Of a DNA stretch of 64,000 nucleotides, positions 54,448 through 63,531 are shown in pieces. The position numbers were made by a program, and so were the translations under genes. Every line of letters begins with the position of its first letter. Within the stretch, counting starts at the first letter, position 1. The notes beneath the pieces are model-generated. The model was given only the letters and a program-made list of their open reading frames with translations, made no database searches and was not told where the DNA came from. This stretch comes from UBA4877 sp002399345 (GTDB taxonomy: Bacteria; Bacillota; Thermoanaerobacteria; Thermoanaerobacterales; UBA4877), in NCBI GenBank assembly GCA_036752905.1, contig DAIORT010000004.1, positions 1 to 64,000 of the forward strand. The letters run 5' to 3'.

Positions 54448-56202
54448 ATGAGGAAAACAAAAATCATCTGTACCATGGGACCGGCCAGTGAAGGTATGGA
54501 AACAATTAAAGAAATAATAGCCAACGGCATGAATGTGGCCAGATTCAATTTTTCTCACGGGGACCACGAAGAACATAAGAATAGGATGGATAATATAAAG
54601 AAGATCAGCAATGATATGGGAGCCGATATCGCCCTTATGCTTGATACAAAGGGACCGGAAATACGACTAGGTAAATTTAAGGATGGTAAAGCCAATCTTA
54701 AAATGGGACAAAAATTCACTCTTACTGCTGAAGACATTAAGGGAGATAATAACCATGTTTCGGTAAACTATAAAGAACTCTATCAGGATGTAAAAAAAGG
54801 CTGCAAGATACTCATTGATGATGGCCTGGTAGCTTTAGAGGTAATCAGGATCGAGAATGGAAATATTATATGCGAGGTACATAATGCGGGGAATATTAGC
54901 GACCATAAAGGTGTAAATGTATTGGGTACTAAGCTTAGTATTCCGGCCATAACCGATAATGATGTAAGTGATTTGAAATTCGGAATAAAACAAGGTATAG
55001 ACTTCGTTGCTGCGTCATTTGTAAGAAAAGCCTCCGATGTACTGGAGATAAGAAGGATATTGGAAGAAAGCGGCGGCGGGGACATTCAAATAATACCCAA
55101 GATAGAAAGCCGGGAAGCCGTTGAGAACATAGATGACATTATAAAAGTATCCGACGGAATCATGGTTGCCAGGGGAGATCTGGGCGTGGAGATTCCGGTT
55201 GAAGAGGTTCCGCTTGTTCAGAAGCAGATAATTAAAAAGTGTAATAAGGTAGGAAAACCGGTTATTACAGCCACCCAGATGCTGGATTCGATGATAAGGA
55301 ACCCGCGTCCTACCAGGGCGGAGGTTGCGGATATAGCCAATGCTATATTCGACGGTACTGATGCGATAATGTTGTCCGGTGAGACGGCGGCGGGGAAATA
55401 TCCGGTAGATTCGGTCAAGACCATGGCAAGGATAGCAAAGAAGACTGAAACCGCCATCGACTATATGAATAATTTACGTAAAGAAAACATAGGAAATACG
55501 GTAAATATTACTAATGCCATCAGCCACGCGACATGTACAATTGCTCAGGATCTAAATGCCAGCGCCATAATTACCGTTACACGTTCCGGGTATACGGCAA
55601 GGATGGTTTCACGGTATAGGCCGTCTTCAGACATCATTGCCGTTACCCCCGATAAGAGGGTGCTTAAAAAGTTATCTATACTTTGGGGCGTAAATCCTGT
55701 TTTGGCACCAAGAACCGAGACTACGGACGAAATGACAGAAAAAAGCATAGAGGTATCTCTAAATAAAAACCTTATAAAAAACGGTGATGTGGTTGTCATC
55801 ACCGCAGGTGTTCCCGTAGGTCTGATGGGTACGACAAACCTTATAAAGGTACACATAGTAGGCAACGCTATTGTCAAAGGTATGGGAATAGGCGGCAAGC
55901 CTATTACAGGTACCGTATCAATAATACGGAATCTGGAAGAAGACAAACAGAAGTTTGAAAAGGGCGATATACTTGTAACGAGGTACACCGATGAAGACTT
56001 CATAAAGCTGATGAGAAAGGCGTCGGCCATCATAACGGAAGAGGGCGGCCTCACATCTCACGCAGCTATAGTGAGTCTGGAGCTTAAGATACCCGTCATA
56101 GTGGGCGCTGCAGGAGCAACGGAAAGACTGACCGACGGTATGACGGTTACCATCGACCCGGTACGGGGGCTGATATACGAAGGGAAGATAAATGTAGTAT
56201 AA
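54448..56202 (+). CDS. pyk: Pyruvate kinase with C-terminal PEP-utilising domain
   Basis: Makes pyruvate and ATP at the end of glycolysis. The 584-residue product has the barrel active site (MLDTKGPEIRLG, KIESREAVENID, TATQMLDSMIRNPRPTRAE), an allosteric domain and an extra C-terminal phosphohistidine-type domain (about 490-584, EGGLTSHAAIVSLELKIPVI with the His). The extra domain is common in Bacillus and Clostridia. ATG 54448 is chosen since MRKTKIICTMGPAS is the family start and AAGAGGTG precedes it. A strong terminator follows. Confidence 0.97.
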   Translation: MRKTKIICTMGPASEGMETIKEIIANGMNVARFNFSHGDHEEHKNRMDNIKKISNDMGADIALMLDTKGPEIRLGKFKDGKANLKMGQKFTLTAEDIKGDNNHVSVNYKELYQDVKKGCKILIDDGLVALEVIRIENGNIICEVHNAGNISDHKGVNVLGTKLSIPAITDNDVSDLKFGIKQGIDFVAASFVRKASDVLEIRRILEESGGGDIQIIPKIESREAVENIDDIIKVSDGIMVARGDLGVEIPVEEVPLVQKQIIKKCNKVGKPVITATQMLDSMIRNPRPTRAEVADIANAIFDGTDAIMLSGETAAGKYPVDSVKTMARIAKKTETAIDYMNNLRKENIGNTVNITNAISHATCTIAQDLNASAIITVTRSGYTARMVSRYRPSSDIIAVTPDKRVLKKLSILWGVNPVLAPRTETTDEMTEKSIEVSLNKNLIKNGDVVVITAGVPVGLMGTTNLIKVHIVGNAIVKGMGIGGKPITGTVSIIRNLEEDKQKFEKGDILVTRYTDEDFIKLMRKASAIITEEGGLTSHAAIVSLELKIPVIVGAAGATERLTDGMTVTIDPVRGLIYEGKINVV

Positions 56203-56212
56203 AGACAGGATA

Positions 56213-56250
56213 AAAGAGCTGCTATTGGAGCCTTCCAATAGCAGCTCTTT
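56213..56250. terminator. Strong terminator after pyk
   Basis: A perfect 17-bp stem (AAAGAGCTGCTATTGGA at 56213-56229 with its complement at 56234-56250) and a four-base loop, between the convergent pyk and the ABC permease gene. It could act both ways. Confidence 0.85.
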
Positions 56251-56306
56251 ATGAATCACGGGCCACACAGGGACAATATACGGAGTACCTCCCCGGTCTG
56301 CATATA

Positions 56307-56966
56307 TTAAAACTCTTTGTTATTGTAGAACTTTACGGATAAAGCGTATGATATCAGCGTAAAGATCAATTCCGCTACGATTATAGCGAATATAATTTGC
56401 ATGCCGCTGGCGTTACCAAATGTTGCGTTAAATATTTTAAATAAGGTGCCACTTTGTTTACTTTGCGCCATCTGAGCCATCGACAGGATGCCGATAAAAA
56501 GCACAAAAAAGAGAATTATGCTTATTACTCTGGCTCTCATATAGCCGAATTTAAAATAGACAGGGAAGTAGACATCATTCATCAGTATAGTGCTTATAAA
56601 TGCAGCGGCCAGGCCTGGTAAAGTGATAGGCGCCACACTAATGGGGATTGCGGTCAGATTAATAAGTATGGTGAATACCATGTAAACCAATGCGGAAATA
56701 ATGGTATAAAAGAGGACGGACAGGTACTTGGTTAGTACAATGTTTCTCCGTTTTATAGGCATACTATTCCACATTATATCGGAACCCGCCTTGTCTTCAT
56801 ATGCACAGGCTGTGGCAACCATCTGGTAGGTGACTGCAACGGCAATCACGATGAAGGTATCCATGCCTGTTCCTTGAAAGGCAATGGAAAATATGACAAC
56901 ATAAAGTGCTATATAAGCCAGGGATTTCTTCTGTATCAAAATATCTTTCAAGATCAGGTTAAGCAT
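56307..56966 (-). CDS. ABC-2 type transporter permease
   Basis: Membrane subunit of an exporter or antibiotic/stress-response transporter. The 219-residue product has six membrane spans and the ABC-2 pattern of small YtrC/YhcI-like permeases (KDILIQKKSLAYIAL, then WNSMPIKRRNIVLTKYLS). It overlaps the ATPase gene by eight bases and ends the three-gene minus-strand operon begun by a GntR regulator. Cargo unknown. A GGCCAGGCC (56607) reads Gly-Leu-Ala on this strand. Confidence 0.85.
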   Translation of the reverse strand: MLNLILKDILIQKKSLAYIALYVVIFSIAFQGTGMDTFIVIAVAVTYQMVATACAYEDKAGSDIMWNSMPIKRRNIVLTKYLSVLFYTIISALVYMVFTILINLTAIPISVAPITLPGLAAAFISTILMNDVYFPVYFKFGYMRARVISIILFFVLFIGILSMAQMAQSKQSGTLFKIFNATFGNASGMQIIFAIIVAELIFTLISYALSVKFYNNKEF

Positions 56967-57828
56967 GCGGATGCTCCTTTCTAGTATAATAAAGCATTAT
57001 ATCTTCTAGGGTGGGCTTGTCAATCACCGCTCCCGCCCTTGCAAATGCAGACGTTGTTTTTTTATCAGAACTTAAGGCTTCAAAACCATAACGGTTTTTT
57101 CGGGTGCCAATCATATTTAGATTCCCTATAGAGTTTAAAAGAGATAAACTACCTTTAACAACAGTGTGATTTTCCAATAGTTCATCCTTTGGTGTGCAAA
57201 ATAGAATGTCTCCGCCATCTATCATGATGATATAGTCTGCTATCCGGTCCAGGTCGGAAGTGATATGGGTGGAGAAGAATATACCCTTGTTTTCATCCTG
57301 AATCATGTCATACAAAATATCGAGAATTTCACTGCGCACGAGGGGGTCCAGACCGGAGGTCGGTTCATCCATTATAAGCATATCCGCATTGTGTGAAAGA
57401 GCGACAGCCAGTGAGAATTTTACCTTCATGCCACGGGACAGGTCTTTTATTCTTTTGCTCTGTGGCAGGTTGAACTTTTTAATATAACTTTTGAACTTAA
57501 GTTCGTCCCACTTATCATAAACGGGAGCGATGATGTGCTTCATCTCGCTAATAGTAAGTTCTTCATAAAAATGATCCTCATCATAAACGAAACCGATACG
57601 GTTTTTGATCTCTTTTTCATGTTTAATATGGTCCAATCCGAAAACCTTAATTTCACCGCTATCTTTTTTTAGCAGGTTCATGATCAGCTTGATAGTCGTG
57701 GTTTTTCCCGAACCATTGGGGCCTATGAAGCCTGTGATAAAGCCTTTGGGTAGGCTGAAACTTATGTTTTTTAACGTAAAGTCCTTGAAGGATTTACTTA
57801 AATTTTTGATCTCCAGAATATTTTCCAA
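56959..57828 (-). CDS. ABC transporter ATP-binding protein
   Basis: The 289-residue product has Walker A (GPNGSGKTTTIKLI), a Q-loop near FVYDEDHF, a degenerate signature (LSRGMKVKFSLAVAL), Walker B (LIMDEPTSGLDP) and the switch His (FFSTHITSD). A C-terminal extension of about 60 residues is typical of the YtrB/YhcH-type subfamily that pairs with small ABC-2 permeases. It starts four bases after the regulator and overlaps the permease gene. The cognate regulator suggests induction by a cell-envelope antibiotic or metabolite (inference). Confidence 0.92.
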   Translation of the reverse strand: MENILEIKNLSKSFKDFTLKNISFSLPKGFITGFIGPNGSGKTTTIKLIMNLLKKDSGEIKVFGLDHIKHEKEIKNRIGFVYDEDHFYEELTISEMKHIIAPVYDKWDELKFKSYIKKFNLPQSKRIKDLSRGMKVKFSLAVALSHNADMLIMDEPTSGLDPLVRSEILDILYDMIQDENKGIFFSTHITSDLDRIADYIIMIDGGDILFCTPKDELLENHTVVKGSLSLLNSIGNLNMIGTRKNRYGFEALSSDKKTTSAFARAGAVIDKPTLEDIMLYYTRKEHPHA

Positions 57829-57831
57829 TTC

Positions 57832-58206
57832 CTATACCTCCTCGTAAAAGATCTTGAGCATTTCTTCCAGTTCGGATAAGGTCAAATCTGCTGATTTAGC
57901 AGCCATTACTGCCTCGGACAGCTTTTCCTCCACAATCTTCATGCGGCTTTCCCGGAGAAGCTGTTTGTTTTGAGCGGCTATAAAGGATCCTTTTCCCGCC
58001 ACAGTTACGATGAATCCCTGTTTTTCCAACTCGTCATAGGCTCGTTTTGTTGTTATGACACTTATGTGCAGGTCTCGTGCAAGGCTGCGGATAGAAGGCA
58101 GAGGCTGTGACTCGATGAGTAAGCCTTTCATTATTTGGTCCTTGATTTGATCCACTATCTGCTCGTAGATGGGCTGTGTGCTTGAATTTGATATCAGGAT
58201 ATCCAA
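57832..58206 (-). CDS. GntR-family (YtrA subfamily) transcriptional regulator
   Basis: The 124-residue product has an N-terminal GntR winged helix (PIYEQIVDQIKDQIMKGLL, LPSIRSLARDLHISVITTKR, LEKQGFIVTVAGKGSFIA) and only a short helical tail, as in YtrA-type repressors of ABC operons. TTG 58206 (minus) is chosen because AAAGGTGG lies seven bases upstream; the ATG at 58224 would place that site inside the gene. A perfect dyad over its own promoter (58226-58253) suggests autoregulation. Confidence 0.9.
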   Translation of the reverse strand: MDILISNSSTQPIYEQIVDQIKDQIMKGLLIESQPLPSIRSLARDLHISVITTKRAYDELEKQGFIVTVAGKGSFIAAQNKQLLRESRMKIVEEKLSEAVMAAKSADLTLSELEEMLKIFYEEV

Positions 58207-58225
58207 TTTCTTGCCACCTTTCATC

Positions 58226-58274
58226 GTATATACTGTTAATATACAGTATATACAGCAAAAGCAGTTCTGTCAAT
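58226..58274 (-). promoter_or_regulatory. Promoter and palindromic operator of the GntR-ABC operon
   Basis: Reading on the minus strand, TTGACA (58274-58269), 18 bp, TATACT (58250-58245). The -10 lies inside a perfect 11-bp dyad, GTATATACTGT (58226-58236) and ACAGTATATAC (58243-58253), with a 6-bp spacer. Repressor binding here would block the promoter. It has the usual size for a GntR operator. Confidence 0.8.
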
Positions 58275-58292
58275 ATAATTTTTCCGTATAGT

Positions 58293-58342
58293 TATTCTCA
58301 ATATGATAAAAAACCTGCAAAAGATTTCTGAATTTGAGAATA
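58293..58342 (+). promoter_or_regulatory. Inverted half-sites, candidate upstream activator sequence
   Basis: TATTCTCAA (58293-58301) and TTGAGAATA (58334-58342) are perfect inverted copies 41 bp apart (about four helical turns). They lie about 50-100 bp upstream of the sigma-54 type promoter at 58394, the usual place for the binding sites of an enhancer-binding protein. Confidence 0.5.
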
Positions 58343-58391
58343 TACTTTTTGAAAAAATCCTTTTAAACAACCAGAACTGGACGTTTGTATT

Positions 58392-58409
58392 TTGGTATAA
58401 AAAATGCAA
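58392..58409 (+). promoter_or_regulatory. Sigma-54 type (-24/-12) promoter candidate
   Basis: TTGG with GG at 58394-58395, exactly ten bases, then GC at 58406-58407 within ATGCAA, matching the invariant GG-N10-GC of sigma-54 promoters and most of the TTGGCA...TTGCA consensus. It lies 37 bp before the start codon of the ornithine-cyclodeaminase-like gene, and a sigma-54 activator is encoded at the end of the same gene group. Confidence 0.6.
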
Positions 58410-58443
58410 TGTTATAAGGTCGGAAAATAAAGGAGGTTTTTAT

Positions 58444-59442
58444 ATGAGAAATATTAAATTAATATCCCGAGAAGAAATCAAAGATAAACTGACAATGAAG
58501 AAAACACTGGAGCTTGTGGAGAGGGTTTATGCCGCTCATGCAAACGGCCATGTTGTTATGCCTTCTAAAATCACTTTGGATTTAGGTGAAAGTACCGATT
58601 GGCCTCCCTATGGCGGATCTTACAATGCGATGCCCGCATACCTGGGCGAGGACTTTGATATGTCGGGGATAAAATGGGTGTGGGGATTTAATGACAACAA
58701 TAAAAAGGGTTTGCCATATATAGGCGCAGTAATCATACTTAACGACCCGAGGACAGGAGAGGTTCTCTCCATAATGGATGGAAGTTATATTACAGACATA
58801 AGAACGGGTGCTGCTACCGGAGTAGCAGCTAAATACCTGGTGTCTAAAAAAGCAAAAAATCTTGGCATAATAGGTGCCGGTGTTCAGGGCAGAATGAATT
58901 TGAGAGCAATGAATGAGGTTATGAGGATTAACCATGTAACAATCGGTGATATAAAAAAAGAAGCGGCTTATAAGTTCGCTGAAGAAATGTCAAAAGAATT
59001 GAATTTGGATATATCCGTTGCAAAGAATAACGAAGAGGTTTGCGCTGATTCCGATGTTATTATAACTGTTACAATAGCCAATGAGCCTCTTGTTATGAAA
59101 ACATGGCTTAAAAAAGGATGTACCGTATTATCAGTTGGATCATTTCAGGAGCTTGATGAGGATATTCCTTTAAAGGCTGATAAACTTGTGGTTGATAATT
59201 GGGTACAGAATTCACACCGGGGAGAACTGCTAAAGCTTGTTAAAACCGGAAAAACAACAAAGGATAATATATATGCCGAAATGCCTGAGATTGTTACAGG
59301 GAGAAAAAAGGGAAGGGAAAATGACGATGAGATAATATGTGCATGTATCATAGGCATGGGTTCCACTGATATTGGGGTTGCCGCTGAATTATATAAAAAA
59401 GATTTTATAGACTGTAGTAAAAATACGGTTTCACTGAGATAG
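58444..59442 (+). CDS. Ornithine cyclodeaminase / mu-crystallin family protein
   Basis: NAD(P)-dependent enzyme of the family that includes ornithine cyclodeaminase, alanine dehydrogenase and ketimine/imine reductases. The 332-residue product has MPSKITLDL, GIKWVWGFNDN, the conserved IMDGSYITDIRTGAATGVAA and the Rossmann motif LGIIGAGVQGRM. ATG 58444 follows AAAGGAGG. It is followed after six bases by an aminotransferase gene. The pair suggests catabolism or racemisation of an amino acid; the substrate cannot be deduced. Confidence 0.88.
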   Translation: MRNIKLISREEIKDKLTMKKTLELVERVYAAHANGHVVMPSKITLDLGESTDWPPYGGSYNAMPAYLGEDFDMSGIKWVWGFNDNNKKGLPYIGAVIILNDPRTGEVLSIMDGSYITDIRTGAATGVAAKYLVSKKAKNLGIIGAGVQGRMNLRAMNEVMRINHVTIGDIKKEAAYKFAEEMSKELNLDISVAKNNEEVCADSDVIITVTIANEPLVMKTWLKKGCTVLSVGSFQELDEDIPLKADKLVVDNWVQNSHRGELLKLVKTGKTTKDNIYAEMPEIVTGRKKGRENDDEIICACIIGMGSTDIGVAAELYKKDFIDCSKNTVSLR

Positions 59443-59448
59443 GATATT

Positions 59449-60639
59449 ATGAAGAATAAATATATATCTAAAAGATACTGGAAGGATAAAACAACTCCCA
59501 TGGGTAGGGTAGTGGGACTGGCAAAACAATATAATGATGTAATAGATTTGAGCATTGGCGACCCCGATTTAATAACCGATGATATAATTATCGATAATTC
59601 CATGAGGGATGCAAAACTTGGATATACGAAATATACCGAACCCAGAGGTGATCCCGAGCTTAGAGAGGAAATAGCAAAATTTTATAATGAGGAATACGGC
59701 TTAATTATAAAGGATGAAGAAATATTTGTGACTGCCAGCGCAAGTTTGGCAATGTATCTTTCTCTCGAAGCTATTTTAGATGATGGAGACGAGGTCATAA
59801 TTCCAGCACCTTATTTCACGCCGTATCCACAACAGGTGGAGCTTACGAGAGGTGTACCAGTATTTTTGAATACCTATGAGAGCGAAGACTTTCAGATAGA
59901 TACGTGCAGATTGGAAGGATTAATAACCGAAAGGACAAAGGCGATAATAGTTAATTCACCGAACAATCCCACGGGAAGCACATTGATGCCGGAAACAATT
60001 GAAGATATAAGGGATATTGCCACTAAATATGATTTGATAGTAATATCCGACGATATATATTCATCATTCTGTTATAAAGAACCTTTCGTTCCCCTTACAT
60101 GTACGGATGGAATGAAAGAAAGAACAATAATCTTAAACAGCTTTTCAAAGAATTTTACAATGACCGGTTGGAGAATAGGCAATATCATAGCTCCCGACTA
60201 TATTATAAAGGTTATCCAGCAAATTAATGAGAATGTGGTATATACTGCTCCGTCAATATCCCAGAGAGGAGCGATTTACGCATTGAGAAACAGAGATAAA
60301 ATACAAAAGCCCATAATAGAGAGATATAAAAAACGTGTATTTTACTCTGCGGACAGAATAAACGGCATACCAAATATGTCTGTATCCAGTCCTAAAGGGA
60401 CATTCTATTTATTTGTGAGAATAAAAGAATCGGGTTTATCTTCGACTGAGGTGTGCGATATTCTTCTTAAAAAAGCTCATGTCCTTACCATACCCGGCAT
60501 TTCTTTCGGAGAATGCGGCGAGGGATATATAAGGCTTGCATGTACAGTGGGAATCAAAAAACTTGAGGAGGCCTTTGACAGGATAGAGAGAACAGAGATA
60601 TTTCATAAAAGCGGGGAGGATAAATTATGGAAGGCATAA
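59449..60639 (+). CDS. Pyridoxal-phosphate aminotransferase, class I/II
   Basis: Fold-type I aminotransferase (aspartate/aromatic subfamily). The 396-residue product has DLSIGDPDL, SASLAMYLSLEAI (PLP phosphate), NSPNNPTGS, SDDIYSSFCY with the PLP-pairing Asp, the Schiff-base Lys in NSFSKNFTMTGWRIG and the substrate Arg in GYIRLACTVG. It shares the operon with the preceding dehydrogenase-like gene; its 3' end overlaps the broken transporter by 13 bases. Substrate unknown. Confidence 0.92.
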   Translation: MKNKYISKRYWKDKTTPMGRVVGLAKQYNDVIDLSIGDPDLITDDIIIDNSMRDAKLGYTKYTEPRGDPELREEIAKFYNEEYGLIIKDEEIFVTASASLAMYLSLEAILDDGDEVIIPAPYFTPYPQQVELTRGVPVFLNTYESEDFQIDTCRLEGLITERTKAIIVNSPNNPTGSTLMPETIEDIRDIATKYDLIVISDDIYSSFCYKEPFVPLTCTDGMKERTIILNSFSKNFTMTGWRIGNIIAPDYIIKVIQQINENVVYTAPSISQRGAIYALRNRDKIQKPIIERYKKRVFYSADRINGIPNMSVSSPKGTFYLFVRIKESGLSSTEVCDILLKKAHVLTIPGISFGECGEGYIRLACTVGIKKLEEAFDRIERTEIFHKSGEDKLWKA

Positions 60640-61180
60640 TATTTTTTATACTGATTATAGGAGGATGGGGACTTCCGCCGGTTATACTTCGGGGTTGGTC
60701 AATCCTTTTAATGTAGGAGTTGCCCAGGGAATTGCCGGACTGCCAATGTTCTCCGGCATTGGGCTCAGAATAGTTATATGGGTTATAACGGTGATCCTTG
60801 TTTTAATTATATTTGCATCGGGCATGACTACACTATTGATCGGTGTATTTAGTTATGGCTGGTATCTTACAGAATTATCAGCTGTATTTTTTGCAATGGG
60901 CATTATTTCCGGCCTGGCAGCGACGACTATGCCGATAATGTGCCCTCTTGCGGATGTTTTGGGATTGACAAGACAAACTGCGGTTTTAGCCTTTCAATTT
61001 GGAGATGGGATTACAAACTACATAACACCTACATCGGGTATTTTAATGGCAAATTTATTAGTTGCGAAGATTCCCTATGAAAAATGGGTTAAATTCATCT
61101 GGCCTTTAATAGTGATGTGGACCCTGCTGGGAGTTTTATTCGTAGTATATGCATCCTTGACAAATTATGGTCCATTTTAA
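60627..61180 (+). pseudogene. Remnant of YfcC-type amino-acid/C4-dicarboxylate transporter
   Basis: The intact family has about 460-490 residues. Here ATG 60627 (behind GGGGAGG) reads EGIIFFILIIGG, a segment from the early middle of the protein, and then the frame is lost. From about 60665 another frame continues with SAGYTSGLVNPFNVGVAQ, LPMFSGIGLR and the last three or four membrane spans to 61180. The N-terminal part and roughly 200 internal residues are gone. It probably once exchanged or imported the substrate of the two preceding enzymes. Expression of the C-terminal part alone is unlikely to be useful. Confidence 0.75.
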
Positions 61181-61400
61181 GTTTACTCAAATATAAATTT
61201 AAATAAAAACACCCTGCATAAGCTCATAATTTTAACCTTGTAGAGTATTTTTATACATTTTTTAGAAAATCCTTGAGATTATTTTCTATTGAATATAAAT
61301 GTATATATGAAAAGCATTTATAATAATATCTAATCAAATGAGGATTCCATTGCTATACATTTAAAGAAAACTTCTTTTAATAAATGCATATTATATTTTG

Positions 61401-63203
61401 ATGGGAAGTGATCTGGGTTTGCTTGAACTTATAAATATACAAGAATATGTTCAGAAAATGGCTATAATTATATCAACTGTATTGGATATGGAGGTACTCA
61501 TAGGGGATACTCATTTTAAAATACTAGGAGACAGTCAACCTCAGCTAAAATCTAAAACCTATTTCGGTAAGAATTCTATAACAGCAAAAGCATTAAAAGA
61601 GAAAAAGATTATAATAATTGAGGATAGAAAAATGGAGACTGTTACTTGTAATAATTGCTCTAAAAATAATAACTGTGACATATGTTCTATGATAGTAGTA
61701 CCCATAATGAAAAATGAAATATTAATAGGAAGCGTGGCCATATATGCAAGTACGAACGAGGATAGGGAAAAATTAATTCGTAAGAGAAAAATTTTTATTG
61801 ATTTCATAACTAAAATGTCTGATCTCCTGCTAAGTAAACTTGAGGAAAATCATGAGGAACAGGAGATTAAAATATTTTATAAAAGGCTATCTTTCTTAAT
61901 AGAATATATAGATTTTGCCTTGATCGGCCTTGATGAAAAGCACAATATTATAAATTACAATTCAAAATTCAGGAAGATGTTTGGCCTAGGGTACAGCAAA
62001 ATAAAAGATCTTAATGAAGTATTTGATTATATTGATGATGAAGATTTTTATACTCTTATAAACAAAAACACTTATGGGGAAAAGCAAATTACATTTAGGA
62101 TAAACGGAAAGAGGATCCGCATTGTAGTAACCTGTGATTCCATAACAGTTGACGGCATAAACAGGGGATCTCTTATATATTTTAGGAAGACAGAGGAGCT
62201 CTACAAACAGATAAACAAGGTATCAAGCAATGTTTCGGATTTTAAATTTGATCAGATAGTAGGATGCAGTGATAGAATAACAAAACTTAAAAATGATGCA
62301 CAAATATTTGCTAAGAGCTCATCAACGGTTCTTATTCAAGGTGAAAGCGGAACTGGTAAAGAATTATTTGCAAGAGCCATACACAGCGAAAGTAATGTAT
62401 CAAAAGGGCCTTTTATTGCCGTGAATTGTGCGGCAATCCCTGATGACTTGCTTGAGAGCGAATTTTTCGGATATGAGGATGGGGCCTTTACAGGATGTGC
62501 AAAAGGCGGTAAAATAGGAAAATTTGAATTGGCCAACGGCGGTTCACTTCTTTTAGACGAGGTGGGGGAAATGCCTATACATCTTCAATCTAAACTTTTA
62601 AGAGCCATTCAGGAAAGAAAAATACAAAGAATTGGATCTAACATGGACATTCCTGTAAAGATACGTATAATCGCTACAACAAATAGGAATCTGGGTAAGA
62701 TGGTTAAAACAGGGGAGTTCAGGGAGGATTTATATTATCGTCTTAATGTTATTCCTTTGTTTATTCCTCCATTGAGAGACAGAAAGGAAGACATTACTGT
62801 ATTCCTTGACTATTTTTTAGATATCTATAATAAAGCGTTAAATAAAAATATTAAGGGTTTTCAAGATAATGTTAAAGAGTTAATGTATAATTACAGCTGG
62901 CCTGGCAATATAAGAGAACTCCAAAATACCGTTGAATATGCAGTGAATATCGTTAAAGGGGACTTCATAAGTATAGAGGATCTTCCGCCGATGAAATGTG
63001 GTTATGTACATGAATCGGCGAAGGAGGAATACGGTTTAATAAGACCGCTAAAAGAAGTTGAAGAGATGTATATAGACCATGCATTAAATAAATACGGAGA
63101 TACACTTAAAGGAAAAGAAAATGCCGCTAAGGCTTTAGGGATTAGCAGGGCAACTTTGTACAGAAGAATTCAGGAAAAGAAGATAAACCAGGTACAAAAG
63201 TAG
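61401..63203 (+). CDS. Sigma-54 dependent transcriptional activator (GAF-PAS-AAA-Fis)
   Basis: The 600-residue enhancer-binding protein has an N-terminal sensory region (about 1-150, GAF-like) containing CxxC-x5-CxxC (Cys83, 86, 92, 95), a PAS domain (about 165-265), an AAA+ domain (about 280-515) and a Fis-type helix-turn-helix (AAKALGISRATLYRRIQ). The AAA+ part has Walker A (GESGTGKELFARAIH), Walker B (SLLLDEVGEM) and arginine-finger region (YYRLNVIPL). The sigma-54 contact loop reads GAFTGC rather than the usual GAFTGA. It is the likely activator of the upstream catabolic genes. ATG 61401 has a poor ribosome site, so the start is uncertain by a few codons. Confidence 0.9.
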   Translation: MGSDLGLLELINIQEYVQKMAIIISTVLDMEVLIGDTHFKILGDSQPQLKSKTYFGKNSITAKALKEKKIIIIEDRKMETVTCNNCSKNNNCDICSMIVVPIMKNEILIGSVAIYASTNEDREKLIRKRKIFIDFITKMSDLLLSKLEENHEEQEIKIFYKRLSFLIEYIDFALIGLDEKHNIINYNSKFRKMFGLGYSKIKDLNEVFDYIDDEDFYTLINKNTYGEKQITFRINGKRIRIVVTCDSITVDGINRGSLIYFRKTEELYKQINKVSSNVSDFKFDQIVGCSDRITKLKNDAQIFAKSSSTVLIQGESGTGKELFARAIHSESNVSKGPFIAVNCAAIPDDLLESEFFGYEDGAFTGCAKGGKIGKFELANGGSLLLDEVGEMPIHLQSKLLRAIQERKIQRIGSNMDIPVKIRIIATTNRNLGKMVKTGEFREDLYYRLNVIPLFIPPLRDRKEDITVFLDYFLDIYNKALNKNIKGFQDNVKELMYNYSWPGNIRELQNTVEYAVNIVKGDFISIEDLPPMKCGYVHESAKEEYGLIRPLKEVEEMYIDHALNKYGDTLKGKENAAKALGISRATLYRRIQEKKINQVQK

Positions 63204-63531
63204 GGATAAAAGAAAGAAAACTTATGTTACTCATTTTCACATATGAAATTCGGTAATTAAGGAAGTAAATAAGTCTATGGGGCTGAACATCCTCAATTTC
63301 GATTCGCATATAGTTCAAATGATACTGTAGGTTATTAGACTTCTTTATTACTAAAAATTCTGCTCACAAGCGTATGGTTGTCTGCCTTAAAGCTGAGCGG
63401 ATTGCGGAAGGAACGGGAGGATCTGAGAAACCGTATGAGGCCTATTTAATGGGCTTAGACAACGATGCATATATGTGTTATACTAAAATGTATTGTTAAA
63501 TTATAGAGATATGAGGATAGTGAGTGTATAG
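63204..63531. other. Long intergenic region before topB
   Basis: No gene, RNA or riboswitch recognised in these 328 bases. An inverted pair AAGTCTA (63271-63277) / TAGACTT (63336-63342) is present. From 63374 a 41-codon open frame reads LKAERIAEGTGGSEKPYEAY and ends at 63499. It is more G/C-rich than its surroundings and could be the relic of a larger gene or of a mobile element; I cannot assign it. Confidence 0.5.

Noticed and set aside
53890..54576. Minus-strand open frame spanning the pfkA-pyk junction (228 codons)
   Set aside because: Opposite two certain glycolytic genes, no ribosome site, no recognisable protein.
63360..63500. Possible group II intron domain V (CCGTATGAGG) before topB
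   Set aside because: The complementary arm and the GAAA-type loop are absent, and no reverse transcriptase gene is near.
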